Shown piece after piece: positions 26,655 through 36,993 of a stretch of 64,000 nt of DNA (positions within the stretch are counted from its first letter, which is position 1; each line of letters opens with the position of its first letter). The position numbers were made by a program, and so were the translations under genes. Below the pieces are notes generated by a model, which had not been told where the DNA came from, made no database searches, and saw only the letters and a program-made list of their open reading frames with translations. Source of the stretch: Echinicola strongylocentroti (GTDB lineage Bacteria > Bacteroidota > Bacteroidia > Cytophagales > Cyclobacteriaceae); NCBI RefSeq assembly GCF_003260975.1, contig NZ_CP030041.1, positions 3,209,001 through 3,273,000 of the forward strand, given 5' to 3'.

Positions 26655-27244
26655 ACCCGGGTTCTAAGACGTTGAGGAAGTAACGTAAAGTAGCTAACTT
26701 ATGAGACAACCACATTATTACACATAGCGCACGATAGGGAAAATGCGGTAATCAATATGCTGAAGGCCTTAATCGCATTAGCCCGAGGCAAGTCCTTTGG
26801 GAAAGTGTCGAAAAAACATTCCCCTTATGCAGACTGAAAGCCTAGTTAAGCACTCCTATCCCGCCATACCCCGTTGTCCCGCCGACTCTGTCGCGGGACC
26901 ACAAAAGTTGAGTCTCAGACTCAGTACCTCATGTTGCCAAGTCAGAGACTTTGCACAACCGACCTCGTCTTTGCACAATATCTCATTTTCCTCAGGCAGA
27001 GCAGGAAGTAGGCACGATCGGGTGACGGTCCATATTTTACTTTAAGATGAGATGATAAAAGTGGTAAAACCGGGGTGGATCTCGCTTGTCCACTGTACGA
27101 GGAAACCCATTTTCTTAACATCCCCATCAACTGTCCCAAAACCGAATGCTCCAACGGTCGACTAAGGGACTCACATCGAAGCGACTGATTTTGTCCGCCG
27201 CGGCGGATCAGGCCGTAATAGATAGGCTAATGCATATTCCGGGC
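26655..27244. other. Repeat-rich gap downstream of gldE, first part
   Basis: 26655-26755 is an inverted copy of the 5445-type module (ATAAGTTAGCTACTTTACG on the minus strand). At 26875-26905 TGTCCCGC/GCGGGAC forms a hairpin, followed by the palindrome TGAGTCTCAGACTCA. CTTTGCACAA is repeated nearby. About 27175-27243 is a broken right half of the 175-bp element (GCGACTGATTTTG, an inserted CCGCCGCGGCGG, then AGGCTAATGCATATTCCGGG). No coding region is convincing. Confidence 0.6.
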
Positions 27245-27428
27245 AATGTCGTTTAGTTAGTGTGTATCTGGAAATACTGGTTTAATTATTTTTCTTGCTA
27301 AATTCTAAGATAGTTTTCATCTCTTTAGCTTTGTTACTTTTTTGCTGCAGGTCAAAAAAGTAACCAAAAAACCCCGCCGCTGTGCATCTATTGGCCTAAA
27401 ATTAAAACCTTCTTAACTAAACGACATT
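27245..27428. repeat. 184-bp element with 15-bp terminal inverted repeats, copy 1
   Basis: Termini AATGTCGTTTAGTTA and TAACTAAACGACATT are perfect inverses. Inside, GTTACTTTTTTG (27333-27344) and CAAAAAAGTAAC (27353-27364) form a 12-bp perfect stem, followed by CCCCGCCGCTGTGCATCTAT. It matches 42756-43140, which is longer by about 200 nt. The differences in the ends and in the stem are complementary pairs. It is bounded by fragments of the TTAA element. Confidence 0.85.
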
Positions 27429-28359
27429 GATGTTCCGGGTTAAACTTATCTAAATCATTCTCCCCACTTGGGCAGACAGGTGCGATGCTTTATTCGTCCT
27501 CTAAACCAACTGATGACCTTGCTCTTTCAGCATTTTCTGCGAATAGGTTGCTGCTATTCTATTGTACAAACATGGAAGAAAGTGCCAGCGGCACGATGGA
27601 TTTAGTAACCTGCGGATTCATCCGCTGGATGTTAAGGCCTCCTCTACCTCCAGAAGGAGTGCCAGCGGCACGGATGATAGCTGCCCTACACGAATTAATG
27701 TTAAATGCGTTTGCCCTGGTCGCCTGCCTGTCTACTGTGTTAAGCTATCATGGTTCTTACTGTCGGGTTAAAAATGGGACACCTGTTATAATTGGTGTTT
27801 CATGATCAAAATGCAGTTGACAAAGTAGTCAATAAGGTAATTGAATTAATACCCCCTTATACTATACCAATTCAATTCAAATTTACAGTTAAAATCCCCC
27901 AACACCACCACAACTTTAAATTCCCCCAAATAGTGCATAAATACTTAAACTCCTGCATCATTGCCCTGCCGATCTGACACAAATCAATACAATTAGGTTT
28001 TTTTTACATTTTTAGCAATAATTTCTTTGTAAGAGCTCGGAACTTGAAATTTTTTGAAAAAATTCAATTGTGAGTAAAAATACTGGAAATTCGATTTTTT
28101 GAACCATATTTTAGTTGATTTACATTTTTTTCAAAAAAAACAATTAAAACCGAAACCTATTTCAAGCAGTTTTACATAAAATTACAAATACTCAATGTGT
28201 ATCACTCCCAAATTTCCATTTTAATAATTGTAAAAATCAAGGGGCAATTTGGTTATTAATGCATTTTTTTCGTTCTTTTGTTGCCGAGATTTTAAAAAAA
28301 GAAAAATTCTTTGTAATTTATTCAATCGAATTTACAAACCTATCTAAATAACACTAACT
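27429..28359. other. Repeat remnant and AT-rich upstream region of gltB
   Basis: About 27560-27730 is an inverted relative of the GGGCAAACGC...GCCGCTGGCAC module seen at 20199 and 42597, with GTGCCAGCGGCAC present twice. From about 27830 the sequence becomes strongly AT-rich and gene-free up to the gltB start, with several poly-A/T tracts. It probably holds the gltBD promoter, but I could not pick a convincing -33/-7 pair. Confidence 0.55.
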
Positions 28360-31300
28360 ATGAATGAAGGATTATACCGTTCACAGTTTGAGCATGACGC
28401 CTGTGGGATTGGCGCTGTGATCAACGTGAAGGGCGTGAAAAGCCATGAGACGATCAGCGATGCGCTATTTATGCTGAGCAATATGGAGCACAGAGGAGGG
28501 AGAGGCAGTGATCCTAAAACCGGTGATGGAGCGGGCGTTTTGATTCAAGTACCCCACGATTTTCTTAAAATAGTGACCCATCGTGCCGGCTTTGAGCTCC
28601 CTGAAGAAGGTAGCTATGGCGTTGGCATGACATTTTTCCCAAAAAACAAACAGCTACACAAAAAATCAAAAATACTGCTCAACAAAATCCTTGAAGAAAT
28701 GGATTTTGAACTAATCGGTTATAGGACAGTGCCTGTGGACGAAACCATACCGGGATCTGGCGCACTTGAGGTAATGCCCAATATCGAGCAGCTATTTGTA
28801 AGACATAAGGAAGGACTCGTAGGAGCCGCACTGGAGCGTAAGCTTTATGTGCTGAGAAACTACGCTTCCGAGGCCATTAATTCCAGTATCCCAGGAGTAA
28901 ACAGGTCTTTCTATTTTGCCAGTTTCAGTTCCAGGACCATTATTTATAAGGGTCAACTGAGAACGGATCAGGTATTGCCTTTCTACAAGGACCTTCAAAA
29001 CAACAAAATCACCTCTGCCCTTGCATTGGTGCATTCTAGGTTCTCGACCAACACGTTCCCTAACTGGAGATTGGCGCAGCCATTCAGGTACCTGTCCCAT
29101 AATGGTGAGATCAACACCATCCGTGGCAACCTGAACAAGATGCGTTCGAAGGAGTACCTGATGAAGTCCTCCTTGTTTACAGATGATGAACTGGATAAGT
29201 TGATGCCAGTGACCAATTCCACCTATTCGGATTCTGCAAACTTGGATGCCATGGTCGAATTGCTCACCCTAAGTGGCCGTTCTTTGCCACACGTCATGAT
29301 GATGTTGGTACCGGAGGCTTGGCAGGACAATAAGGCCATGAACAAGGCCAAAAAAGCATTCTATAAGTTCCATGCAGCTCTTATGGAGCCATGGGATGGC
29401 CCTGCTGCCTTGCTCTTTACCGACGGCAAGTCACTGGGTGCGACACTTGACCGAAACGGACTGAGACCATTGCGTTACTTCACTACCAGTGATGACCGTT
29501 TGATCCTTTCTTCCGAAGCAGGTGCTCTCCCAATTCGTGAAGCTACCGTAACCGAAAAAGGACGTATCAGCCCTGGCAGGATGATCCTTGCCGACCTTGA
29601 AAAAGGTAAAGTGATGTTTGACGAAGAGGTGAAAGCGGAAGTTTGTGAAAACAAACCTTATGATGCTTGGGTAAGAAAAGAGCGGCTGAAGCTGAGACTG
29701 ATGCCTACGCCCAAAAAGCTTTCCCAGCCTTACAATACACAAAATATCAAGCAGCGACAATCTGTATTTGGGTTTACCACAGAGGATGTGAACACCATCC
29801 TTGCACCAATGGGCGATACCGCCTACGAGCCGCTGGGCTCCATGGGTGCGGATACTCCTCCGGCGGTTCTTTCCAAACAGAGTCAACATATCTCGAATTA
29901 CTTTAAGCAGCTATTTGCACAGGTAAGTAACCCGCCGATCGACCCGATCAGGGAACGGCTGGTAATGTCTCTCTTTACCAGACTGGGCGAGAGTTATAAT
30001 ATCCTGGAAGAAAGCTCGCTTCATACACGTCAGATCCACATTTCGCAGCCTGTATTGCTGAATGAGGATTTGGAAAAAATCAAACACTTGGAGAGCAAAG
30101 GCTACCGTGCCAAGACGCTTTATGCCCACTTCGTGGCCGACCACAAGCCAGGCAGAATGCTCGAAGCACTGGACAAGCTCTGCCAAGATGCCGTAGATGC
30201 CATCAACGATGACTATAACATCCTGATCATCTCCGACAGAAATACCTATGAGGGTATTGCCCCCATACCATCCTTATTGGCCATTGGTGCTGTTCACCAC
30301 CACTTGGTGAATACCAAGATGAGGACCAAAGCAGGATTGGTAGTAGAGGCGGGAGACATCAAAGAGACACACCACTTTGCCACGGTGATCGGATATGGTG
30401 CTAGTGCCATCAACCCTTACTTGGCACTGGAGACATTGGTACATCTCAATGAGACCGAGCAACTTTCCAAAGTTTACGAACAGCAAGAACTTTTCGAAAA
30501 CTATCAAACTGCCATTGGCAAGGGCTTGCTAAAAGTACTCTCCAAGATGGGAATCAGTACCTTGCAGTCTTACCAAAGTGCGCAGATTTTCGAAGCAGTG
30601 GGCTTAGGGCCAGAGGTCGTTGAGAGATGCTTTAAAGGCACTATTAGCCGTATCAGTGGAATTTCTTTTGATGAATTGGCCGAAGAAGTACTTACCCGTC
30701 ATAATGCCGCTTACGGCTATGAAGGGCCAAGGCTGGAAACTGGAGGTATTTACCAGTGGAAACGAAGGGGTGAAAAGCACCTTTTCAATCCAGAGACCAT
30801 CCACTTGCTGCAAAAATCCACTGCAAACAACGATTATGGACTATATAAGAAGTTTGCGGAAAAAATAAACAACCAAACCAAAGATGCCCTGACCATCAGG
30901 GGGCTGTTTGAGTTTAAGAAAAGGATCTCCATTCCCATCGAGGAAGTGGAGCCCGTAGAAATGATCATGAAGCGATTTGCTACTGGAGCGATGTCGTTTG
31001 GGTCCATTTCCCATGAAGCACACTCCACGCTGGCCATTGCCATGAACAGAATCGGTGGCAAGTCCAATAGTGGTGAAGGTGGAGAAGACGAAATCCGCTT
31101 CGAAGTAAAGGAAAACGGCGATTGGGAAAGATCAGCGATCAAGCAGGTGGCCTCCGGTAGATTCGGCGTGACCAGTAACTACCTGACCAATGCCGAAGAG
31201 CTACAGATCAAAATGGCCCAAGGAGCCAAGCCTGGTGAAGGTGGACAGCTTCCTGGCCATAAAGTGGACGATTGGATCGGCCGTGTGAGACACTCCACTC

Positions 31301-32859
31301 CGGGTGTAGGTCTTATCTCGCCTCCACCGCACCACGATATTTATTCCATTGAGGATTTGGCACAGCTCATCTATGATCTGAAGAATGCCAATAGAAAAGC
31401 ACGTATCAACGTGAAGCTGGTTTCCCAAGCGGGCGTAGGTACCGTAGCGGCTGGTGTGGCCAAGGCGCAGTCGGATGTTATCCTGATTTCAGGTGCCGAT
31501 GGCGGTACAGGTGCTTCACCACTAAGCTCGATCAGACACGCTGGCCTTCCTTGGGAACTTGGATTGGCAGAAGCCCACCAGACTTTGGTGATCAACAATC
31601 TCCGAAGCCGTGTGACTTTGCAAACTGACGGACAGGTAAGAACAGGCCGTGATCTGGCAATCGCTGCCATGCTTGGAGCTGAAGAGTGGGGTATCTCCAC
31701 TGCGGCACTCGTAGTGGAAGGCTGTATCATGATGAGAAAATGCCACCTGAACACTTGTCCTGTAGGTATCGCCACACAAAACCCAGAACTGAGAAAGCTC
31801 TTTACCGGTAATCCGGACCATGTAGTGAATTTCTTCAGGTTCCTTGCGGAAGATTTGAGGGAGATCATGGCCTCGCTTGGTTTCAGAACGGTAAATGAAA
31901 TGGTAGGCCAGTCCAATGTGCTTAAGTCTACTGGCCACCTGAACCACTGGAAGTGGGATAAGCTGGATCTTAGCCCTATTTTCCATATGGTAGAGGTTCC
32001 TGAGCATGTAGGGATCTATAAGCAGATCGATCAGGATTTCAAACTGAAGAAAGTCTTGGACAGAAAACTGATCAAGGCAGCACTTCCAGCACTGGAACAA
32101 GCCAATTCGGTAAAAGAGAAATTCCAGATCAAGAATATCGATCGTTCGGTAGGCGCTATGCTTTCCAATGAAATCTCCAAGATTTATGGAAGCCCAGGTT
32201 TGCCGGATGATACCATCCATTACAAGTTCAGTGGATCAGCCGGACAGAGTTTTGGTCTTTTCCTTGCCCAAGGGGTTACATTCGAACTGGAAGGTGAAGC
32301 CAATGATTATTTCGGAAAGGGACTTTCTGGTGGTCAGTTGGTCGTTTATCCTAGCCGAAATGCCAACTTCAAAGCAGAAGATAACATCATCATCGGAAAC
32401 GTGGCCTTCTACGGTGCCACTTCTGGTAATGCCTATATCAATGGTAAAGGCGGTGAGCGTTTCTGTGTAAGAAATTCCGGCGTAAAGACGGTAGTAGAAG
32501 GAATCGGTGACCACGGCTGTGAATACATGACCGGTGGCCAAGTGATCATCCTTGGCGAAATCGGAAGAAACTTCGCAGCTGGTATGAGCGGAGGTGTAGC
32601 TTACTTGTTCAAGGAAAACGCGAAACAGATCAACCAAGAAATGGTAGACCTTGATCCGCTTTCCGAAGAGGACTTTGTGATCATCAAGAAGGAACTTGAA
32701 CTTCACCACAAGTACACCAATAGTAGCGCAGCAGCAAAATTCCTTGAGAACTGGGACACGGAGAAGGAGAAATTCATCAAAGTATTCCCTAGGGACTACA
32801 AAGCCGTGCTACAAAAGAAAGCTGAAAAACAAGAAGAACAATCAAAAACGTTAGTGTAA
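28360..32859 (+). CDS. gltB: Glutamate synthase large subunit
   Basis: The 1499-residue protein begins MNEGLYRSQFEHDACGIGAV, so 14 propeptide residues precede the Cys15 nucleophile of the class II glutaminase domain (to about 430). A central domain follows. The FMN-binding synthase domain (about 850-1220) has LVSQAGVGTVAAGVAKAQSD, and the [3Fe-4S] cysteines appear in CIMMRKCHLNTCPVG. The C-terminal GXGXG beta-helix reads GEANDYFGKGLSGGQLVVYP. It transfers the glutamine amide to 2-oxoglutarate to give two glutamates, channelling ammonia internally. It works with GltD, whose start follows after 1 nt. Confidence 0.98.
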   Translation: MNEGLYRSQFEHDACGIGAVINVKGVKSHETISDALFMLSNMEHRGGRGSDPKTGDGAGVLIQVPHDFLKIVTHRAGFELPEEGSYGVGMTFFPKNKQLHKKSKILLNKILEEMDFELIGYRTVPVDETIPGSGALEVMPNIEQLFVRHKEGLVGAALERKLYVLRNYASEAINSSIPGVNRSFYFASFSSRTIIYKGQLRTDQVLPFYKDLQNNKITSALALVHSRFSTNTFPNWRLAQPFRYLSHNGEINTIRGNLNKMRSKEYLMKSSLFTDDELDKLMPVTNSTYSDSANLDAMVELLTLSGRSLPHVMMMLVPEAWQDNKAMNKAKKAFYKFHAALMEPWDGPAALLFTDGKSLGATLDRNGLRPLRYFTTSDDRLILSSEAGALPIREATVTEKGRISPGRMILADLEKGKVMFDEEVKAEVCENKPYDAWVRKERLKLRLMPTPKKLSQPYNTQNIKQRQSVFGFTTEDVNTILAPMGDTAYEPLGSMGADTPPAVLSKQSQHISNYFKQLFAQVSNPPIDPIRERLVMSLFTRLGESYNILEESSLHTRQIHISQPVLLNEDLEKIKHLESKGYRAKTLYAHFVADHKPGRMLEALDKLCQDAVDAINDDYNILIISDRNTYEGIAPIPSLLAIGAVHHHLVNTKMRTKAGLVVEAGDIKETHHFATVIGYGASAINPYLALETLVHLNETEQLSKVYEQQELFENYQTAIGKGLLKVLSKMGISTLQSYQSAQIFEAVGLGPEVVERCFKGTISRISGISFDELAEEVLTRHNAAYGYEGPRLETGGIYQWKRRGEKHLFNPETIHLLQKSTANNDYGLYKKFAEKINNQTKDALTIRGLFEFKKRISIPIEEVEPVEMIMKRFATGAMSFGSISHEAHSTLAIAMNRIGGKSNSGEGGEDEIRFEVKENGDWERSAIKQVASGRFGVTSNYLTNAEELQIKMAQGAKPGEGGQLPGHKVDDWIGRVRHSTPGVGLISPPPHHDIYSIEDLAQLIYDLKNANRKARINVKLVSQAGVGTVAAGVAKAQSDVILISGADGGTGASPLSSIRHAGLPWELGLAEAHQTLVINNLRSRVTLQTDGQVRTGRDLAIAAMLGAEEWGISTAALVVEGCIMMRKCHLNTCPVGIATQNPELRKLFTGNPDHVVNFFRFLAEDLREIMASLGFRTVNEMVGQSNVLKSTGHLNHWKWDKLDLSPIFHMVEVPEHVGIYKQIDQDFKLKKVLDRKLIKAALPALEQANSVKEKFQIKNIDRSVGAMLSNEISKIYGSPGLPDDTIHYKFSGSAGQSFGLFLAQGVTFELEGEANDYFGKGLSGGQLVVYPSRNANFKAEDNIIIGNVAFYGATSGNAYINGKGGERFCVRNSGVKTVVEGIGDHGCEYMTGGQVIILGEIGRNFAAGMSGGVAYLFKENAKQINQEMVDLDPLSEEDFVIIKKELELHHKYTNSSAAAKFLENWDTEKEKFIKVFPRDYKAVLQKKAEKQEEQSKTLV

Positions 32860-32860
32860 G

Positions 32861-34342
32861 ATGGGCGCGAAAGACGGATTCCTAAAATATAAAAGAGAAC
32901 TAGAATCAGATAGAGACCGTAACCAAAGGGTCAAAGACTATAACGATATACATATTCCGATCAAGCCTGAAACCCTGAACAATCAGGCGGCCAGGTGCAT
33001 GGACTGCGGCATTCCTTTTTGTCATCAAGGGTGCCCACTGGGCAATATCATTCCGGAATTTAACGATGCCGTTCACCGCAAAGAGTGGGGTGAGGCATGG
33101 GACATTCTGAGAAGTACTAACAATTTCCCGGAATTTACCGGTAGAATCTGCCCTGCTCCATGTGAGGCCAGCTGTGTATTGGGTATCAATAAAGATCCTG
33201 TGGCGATCGAATTGATCGAAAAGAACATTGCTGAAAAGGCTTATGAAAATGACCTGGCCAAGCCAATTGTTCCTGAAAACAGAACCGGCAAAACCGTAGC
33301 GGTAGTGGGTGCTGGCCCTGCAGGAATGGCAGCAGCCGACCAGCTGAACCAAGCCGGCCATGAGGTGACCTTGTACGAAAAGGACCAAAAGGTAGGTGGA
33401 CTGCTAAGGTACGGTATCCCGGATTTCAAGATGGAAAAATGGGTGATCGATCGCAGGGTGAAGCTGATGGAAGAAGAAGGTGTAAACTTTGCGACAGGCA
33501 CAGAGATCGGCAAAACCATTACCGCTGATGAGATCCTAAGCAAATATGACGCAGTAGTACTTTCTACGGGTGCTCAAGAACCTAGGGACCTAAAAATCAA
33601 AGGCCGTGAGTTTACTGGTGTACACTTTGCCATGGAATTCCTTGGTGAGCAAAACCGAGTGGTAAGTGGCGAAAGAAAAGATGAAAATCCTATCAGTGCC
33701 AAAGACAAGCACGTGATCGTCATCGGTGGTGGTGATACAGGAAGTGACTGTATCGGTACCTCAAACCGTCATGGCGCAGCTTCCGTGACACAGCTGGAGC
33801 TTTTGCCTAAGCCTCCACAGCAGCGAGCGCAGCTCAACCCTTGGCCGGAATGGCCAATGACCCTAAAGACCACCACTTCCCACGAAGAAGGTGCCGAAAG
33901 GGTTTGGTCTGTGTTGACCAAGGAGTTTACCAAAGATGACAAGGGCAATGTGAAAGGCCTGGTTTTGGTAGATATCGAATGGAAAGAGAAGGATGGTAGA
34001 ATGCAGTTTGTGGAAGTAGAAGGTACCGAAAGGACCGTTCCATGCGACCTTGCCCTACTGGCTATCGGCTACACAGGACCTAAGCTAAATGGCATGTTGG
34101 AGGCATTTGGTGTGGAAGCAATGGAAAACACCCTGCCAAAATCAAAAGACTACCAAAGTACCAACAGCAAGGTGTTCTTGGCGGGAGATATGCGCAGGGG
34201 CCAATCCCTTGTAGTATGGGCCATCTCTGAAGGTCGTGAAGCAGCCGTGAAGGTGGATGAATTCCTAATGGGCAAATCCAACCTCCCACGTAAAGATAAA
34301 TCGTTCTTCGAGAACGTAGAAGACGCTGAATTCTGTGAATAA
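32861..34342 (+). CDS. gltD: Glutamate synthase small subunit (NAD(P)H-dependent)
   Basis: The 493-residue protein has the N-terminal iron-sulfur region CMDCGIPFCHQGCPLGN and CPAPCEASCVLG (two 4Fe-4S sites), an FAD loop VAVVGAGPAGMAAADQL (about 146-162) and an NAD(P)H loop HVIVIGGGDTGSDCIG. FLAGDMRRGQSLVVWAISEG near the C-terminus is a flavin contact typical of this family. It supplies electrons from NAD(P)H to GltB. The two genes are one operon, ended by the hairpin at 34387. Confidence 0.97.
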   Translation: MGAKDGFLKYKRELESDRDRNQRVKDYNDIHIPIKPETLNNQAARCMDCGIPFCHQGCPLGNIIPEFNDAVHRKEWGEAWDILRSTNNFPEFTGRICPAPCEASCVLGINKDPVAIELIEKNIAEKAYENDLAKPIVPENRTGKTVAVVGAGPAGMAAADQLNQAGHEVTLYEKDQKVGGLLRYGIPDFKMEKWVIDRRVKLMEEEGVNFATGTEIGKTITADEILSKYDAVVLSTGAQEPRDLKIKGREFTGVHFAMEFLGEQNRVVSGERKDENPISAKDKHVIVIGGGDTGSDCIGTSNRHGAASVTQLELLPKPPQQRAQLNPWPEWPMTLKTTTSHEEGAERVWSVLTKEFTKDDKGNVKGLVLVDIEWKEKDGRMQFVEVEGTERTVPCDLALLAIGYTGPKLNGMLEAFGVEAMENTLPKSKDYQSTNSKVFLAGDMRRGQSLVVWAISEGREAAVKVDEFLMGKSNLPRKDKSFFENVEDAEFCE

Positions 34343-34386
34343 CAGTAGTTTAGTTTATTTAACATAAGTTTGTTAATTCGATGAAA

Positions 34387-34422
34387 AGCTCTCCGCCTTG
34401 GCGGAGGGCTTTTTTCTTTTTT
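34387..34422 (+). terminator. Rho-independent terminator of gltBD
   Basis: Stem AGCTCTCCGCC/GGCGGAGGGCT with a TT loop is followed by TTTTTCTTTTTT, 45 nt after the gltD stop. The remaining 34423-34725 holds a few short palindromic pieces (ACTGGATTACAAATCCGGT) and no gene. Confidence 0.85.
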
Positions 34423-34725
34423 GGGTGGACTTGTCCATGTCCCAGACTGGAAAATGGGGCAAGCCATTTTTCTGGAGGAAAGCCTAGCTCAGGACCAAGC
34501 AAAATTTCTAAGGGGATGAATTTCGACATGTTTTTATAGAAGAATATTTCATCATTGAGAAGAATGCCCCCAACTTTACCACTTGACCCATTACCCTCCC
34601 ATGGATTGCCAGGTATTCAGATATTGGGCGGGGATGGAAGATCCCTGTGACCTGTAACACTGGATTACAAATCCGGTACTACATCGTCAACGCAAGTCAA
34701 CTATCATAACCGGCGATCTACCTGA

Positions 34726-36153
34726 TCAATAATCAGCGCCTGTTTGACTATTTTCTACTCCTTTTAGCCATTCTTGAAACTCTTCTGCCATTTTTGCAGC
34801 AATAAAAGGAAATTGCTGAATGATGTTTTCCTGCTCGCTTGGGTCATTCACCAAATCATAAAGTTCAAATGGCTGATCATCTCCATCTCTCACCAATTTA
34901 TATTGTTCTCCCACCCAAGAGACCCGGAATTGGTCCAAATAGATAAAACCAATTGGCTTTTCTCGATGCTGTGCGTTTCCAAGCAGCGTGGGAAGAAAAC
35001 TTTCTCCATCGATGGGTCGGTGGTCATCAGGATAAGGGATATCCAGGATGTCGAGTATCGTAGGAAGATAATCACTGGTGACGGCTGGAAAATCCACTCT
35101 TTTTCCGCCTTCCCATGTACCTTTCCACAGTGCAAAGGCCGGCACTCGTACACCTCCTTCATATAAACTCCGTTTTCTGTCCCTGAACTTCCCTGCACTT
35201 CCCGGGGTGTTCCTTTCAGGGCCATTGTCACTGCAGAACATTATGATGGTGTTTTCTGCGATACCTTTCTCTGTCAAATGCTCCCATAGACGACCGATCT
35301 GTTCGTCCATGGCTGTGATGGTGCCGTAATACAACTGCTCCTCAAAACTCAAATCAGCATAGCGATCGCGATGAGCCTTATCAGCGACTACCGGAAGATG
35401 AGGAGTGTGGTACCATACCGTAGAGAAGAAAGGCTTATCTTCCTCGATAGCTTGATCTATAAAAGGCACAAGCCTGTCCGTGATCACTTGGGCATCATCT
35501 CCAGATATATTGGTTTCTACCTGAAGTTCTTCTCCTATCCAGTAATGGGTGCCATAATCTGAAAATACTCGGCCTGTATTTTCCCTGGCTTTCCAGCCAT
35601 ATCTCAGGCTCTCCCCATCTTCAAAGTTTTCAGGCTTTTTCAACGGGTCAAAAGTAGGGACCTTCGACTCTGAGCAGAAATAGTGGTCGTAGCCATTCAT
35701 GCTTGGTGTACTATAATGGATTTCTTGATCAGGCTTACCACCCCTATTGGCATCAAGTGTGGCTTTGGTCAACGTACCCAAGTGCCATTTCCCAAAATGG
35801 CCAGTGGTATACCCCTGTTCCTTTAGGATCTCGGGGAGGGTTATTTCCTTCTCTTTCATATGACCTTGGTTGGCATTGGCGATACCCATTCTTACTGGAT
35901 TTCTTCCTGTGATCAAGCTGGCGCGAGTCGGGGAGCAAACTGGTGACGCAGAGTAAAAGCGATCAAAGACAATCCCCATATTGGCCAGCTTGTCCATATG
36001 GGGTGTTTGTAAGGTTTCGTTACCGTTAAATCCTGCATCCATCCAGCCTTGGTCATCCGTCATGATGAGGATAATATTGGGATGTTGGGCATATCCAGGG
36101 TGACAGGTAAGAAGAATAACTGCCGTAGCCAGCAATGGTAATAGACGATTCAT
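34726..36153 (-). CDS. Secreted sulfatase (S1 family)
   Basis: The 475-residue protein has signal peptide MNRLLPLLATAVILLTCHPGYA. NIILIMTDDQGWMDAGFNGN has the metal aspartates Asp33-Asp34. SASPVCSPTRASLITGR carries Cys73 in the canonical C-S-P-T-R motif for formylglycine. FCSDNGPERNTPGSAGKFRD matches the second active-site region. It resembles arylsulfatase A/choline-sulfatase-type S1 enzymes acting on sulfated carbohydrates. It stands alone, without SusCD genes beside it, and differs clearly from the PUL sulfatase, whose motif is C-T-T-S-R. Maturation needs an FGE or anSME enzyme not in this window. Confidence 0.94.
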   Translation of the reverse strand: MNRLLPLLATAVILLTCHPGYAQHPNIILIMTDDQGWMDAGFNGNETLQTPHMDKLANMGIVFDRFYSASPVCSPTRASLITGRNPVRMGIANANQGHMKEKEITLPEILKEQGYTTGHFGKWHLGTLTKATLDANRGGKPDQEIHYSTPSMNGYDHYFCSESKVPTFDPLKKPENFEDGESLRYGWKARENTGRVFSDYGTHYWIGEELQVETNISGDDAQVITDRLVPFIDQAIEEDKPFFSTVWYHTPHLPVVADKAHRDRYADLSFEEQLYYGTITAMDEQIGRLWEHLTEKGIAENTIIMFCSDNGPERNTPGSAGKFRDRKRSLYEGGVRVPAFALWKGTWEGGKRVDFPAVTSDYLPTILDILDIPYPDDHRPIDGESFLPTLLGNAQHREKPIGFIYLDQFRVSWVGEQYKLVRDGDDQPFELYDLVNDPSEQENIIQQFPFIAAKMAEEFQEWLKGVENSQTGADY

Positions 36154-36234
36154 AGAGATGTTATTTAGGCAAACTAGACTAATATTAACCTGTTTTAACT
36201 AAATTTCCAATAATACACCTGCCAATCAACGACC

Positions 36235-36264
36235 AAAGAAAAGGCTGTCCGTGAGAAGACAGCC
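36235..36264 (-). terminator. Terminator downstream of the VOC gene
   Basis: On the minus strand GGCTGTC/GACAGCC closes an 8-nt loop and is followed by TTTTCTTT. It lies 48 nt after the VOC stop and before the sulfatase start, separating the two minus-strand genes. Confidence 0.8.
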
Positions 36265-36311
36265 CGCAAAGCAATAATTGTAAAGTGAATGAAGGTGATG
36301 TATCTTCAATT

Positions 36312-36749
36312 CTAACTACCGGGATTTTCATTATAGCTGATCATCCAGTTGATGTCAAACTTATCGGTGAACATCCCAAAATAATCTCCCCAGAACGTGT
36401 CCGCCATAGGCATAGTGACTTTTCCGTCTTTGGAGAGCTCGTTAAAGTAACGATCAGCATCTTCCTTCGTATCTGCCGTTATGGAGATGGTGATGTTATT
36501 ACCGATGACAGTAGGCGGGGCCCATTCGCCACCCGAGTCACTTCCCATCAAAATCGTGTCAGGACCGATGGGCAAGGACACATGCATGACCTTGTTTTTT
36601 TCTTCTTCCGTAAGGGTAACGCCTTCTTGGGGAGGCATATCTGAAAATTTTCCAATAAAGGCAAATTCTCCACCGAAAACAGACTTGTAAAAGGTAAAGG
36701 CTTCTTCACAGTTGCCTAGAAAAGTGAGATAAGGATTTACTGCAGGCAT
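36312..36749 (-). CDS. VOC family protein (PhnB/3-demethylubiquinone methyltransferase-like fold)
   Basis: The product is 145 residues. MPAVNPYLTFLGNCEEAFTF and YKSVFGGEF are the usual PhnB-like opening. GPDTILMGSDSGGEW and ADTFWGDYFGMFTDKFDINW complete the two beta-alpha-beta-beta-beta modules. The family is often annotated as glyoxalase-like, but the catalytic glutamate and metal-ligand set are not obvious. No precise reaction can be assigned. Confidence 0.88.
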   Translation of the reverse strand: MPAVNPYLTFLGNCEEAFTFYKSVFGGEFAFIGKFSDMPPQEGVTLTEEEKNKVMHVSLPIGPDTILMGSDSGGEWAPPTVIGNNITISITADTKEDADRYFNELSKDGKVTMPMADTFWGDYFGMFTDKFDINWMISYNENPGS

Positions 36750-36993
36750 GGTTATTTGGTTTTGATTATAGATAACAATGATGATGAAGATACTATTTCT
36801 GCCAGCTAATCACTAGTTATTTTTAAGGTAAAATTGGTTATATTCCCTCATTCGTCAGTTTTTTTGGTGATTTTCAACACATGAATTTACATGTGTGGTA
36901 AGTGATTAAAACTAAGTCCAAACTAATTTTGTTGTTCTATATCGTACCAACAAGTTCAACAACAAAACACCCACCAATTTATCAATTTCATTT

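Noticed and set aside
27485..27805. 106-codon and overlapping frames in the gldE-gltB gap
   Set aside because: They run through the GCCGCTGGCAC repeat block, which is non-coding at its other sites.
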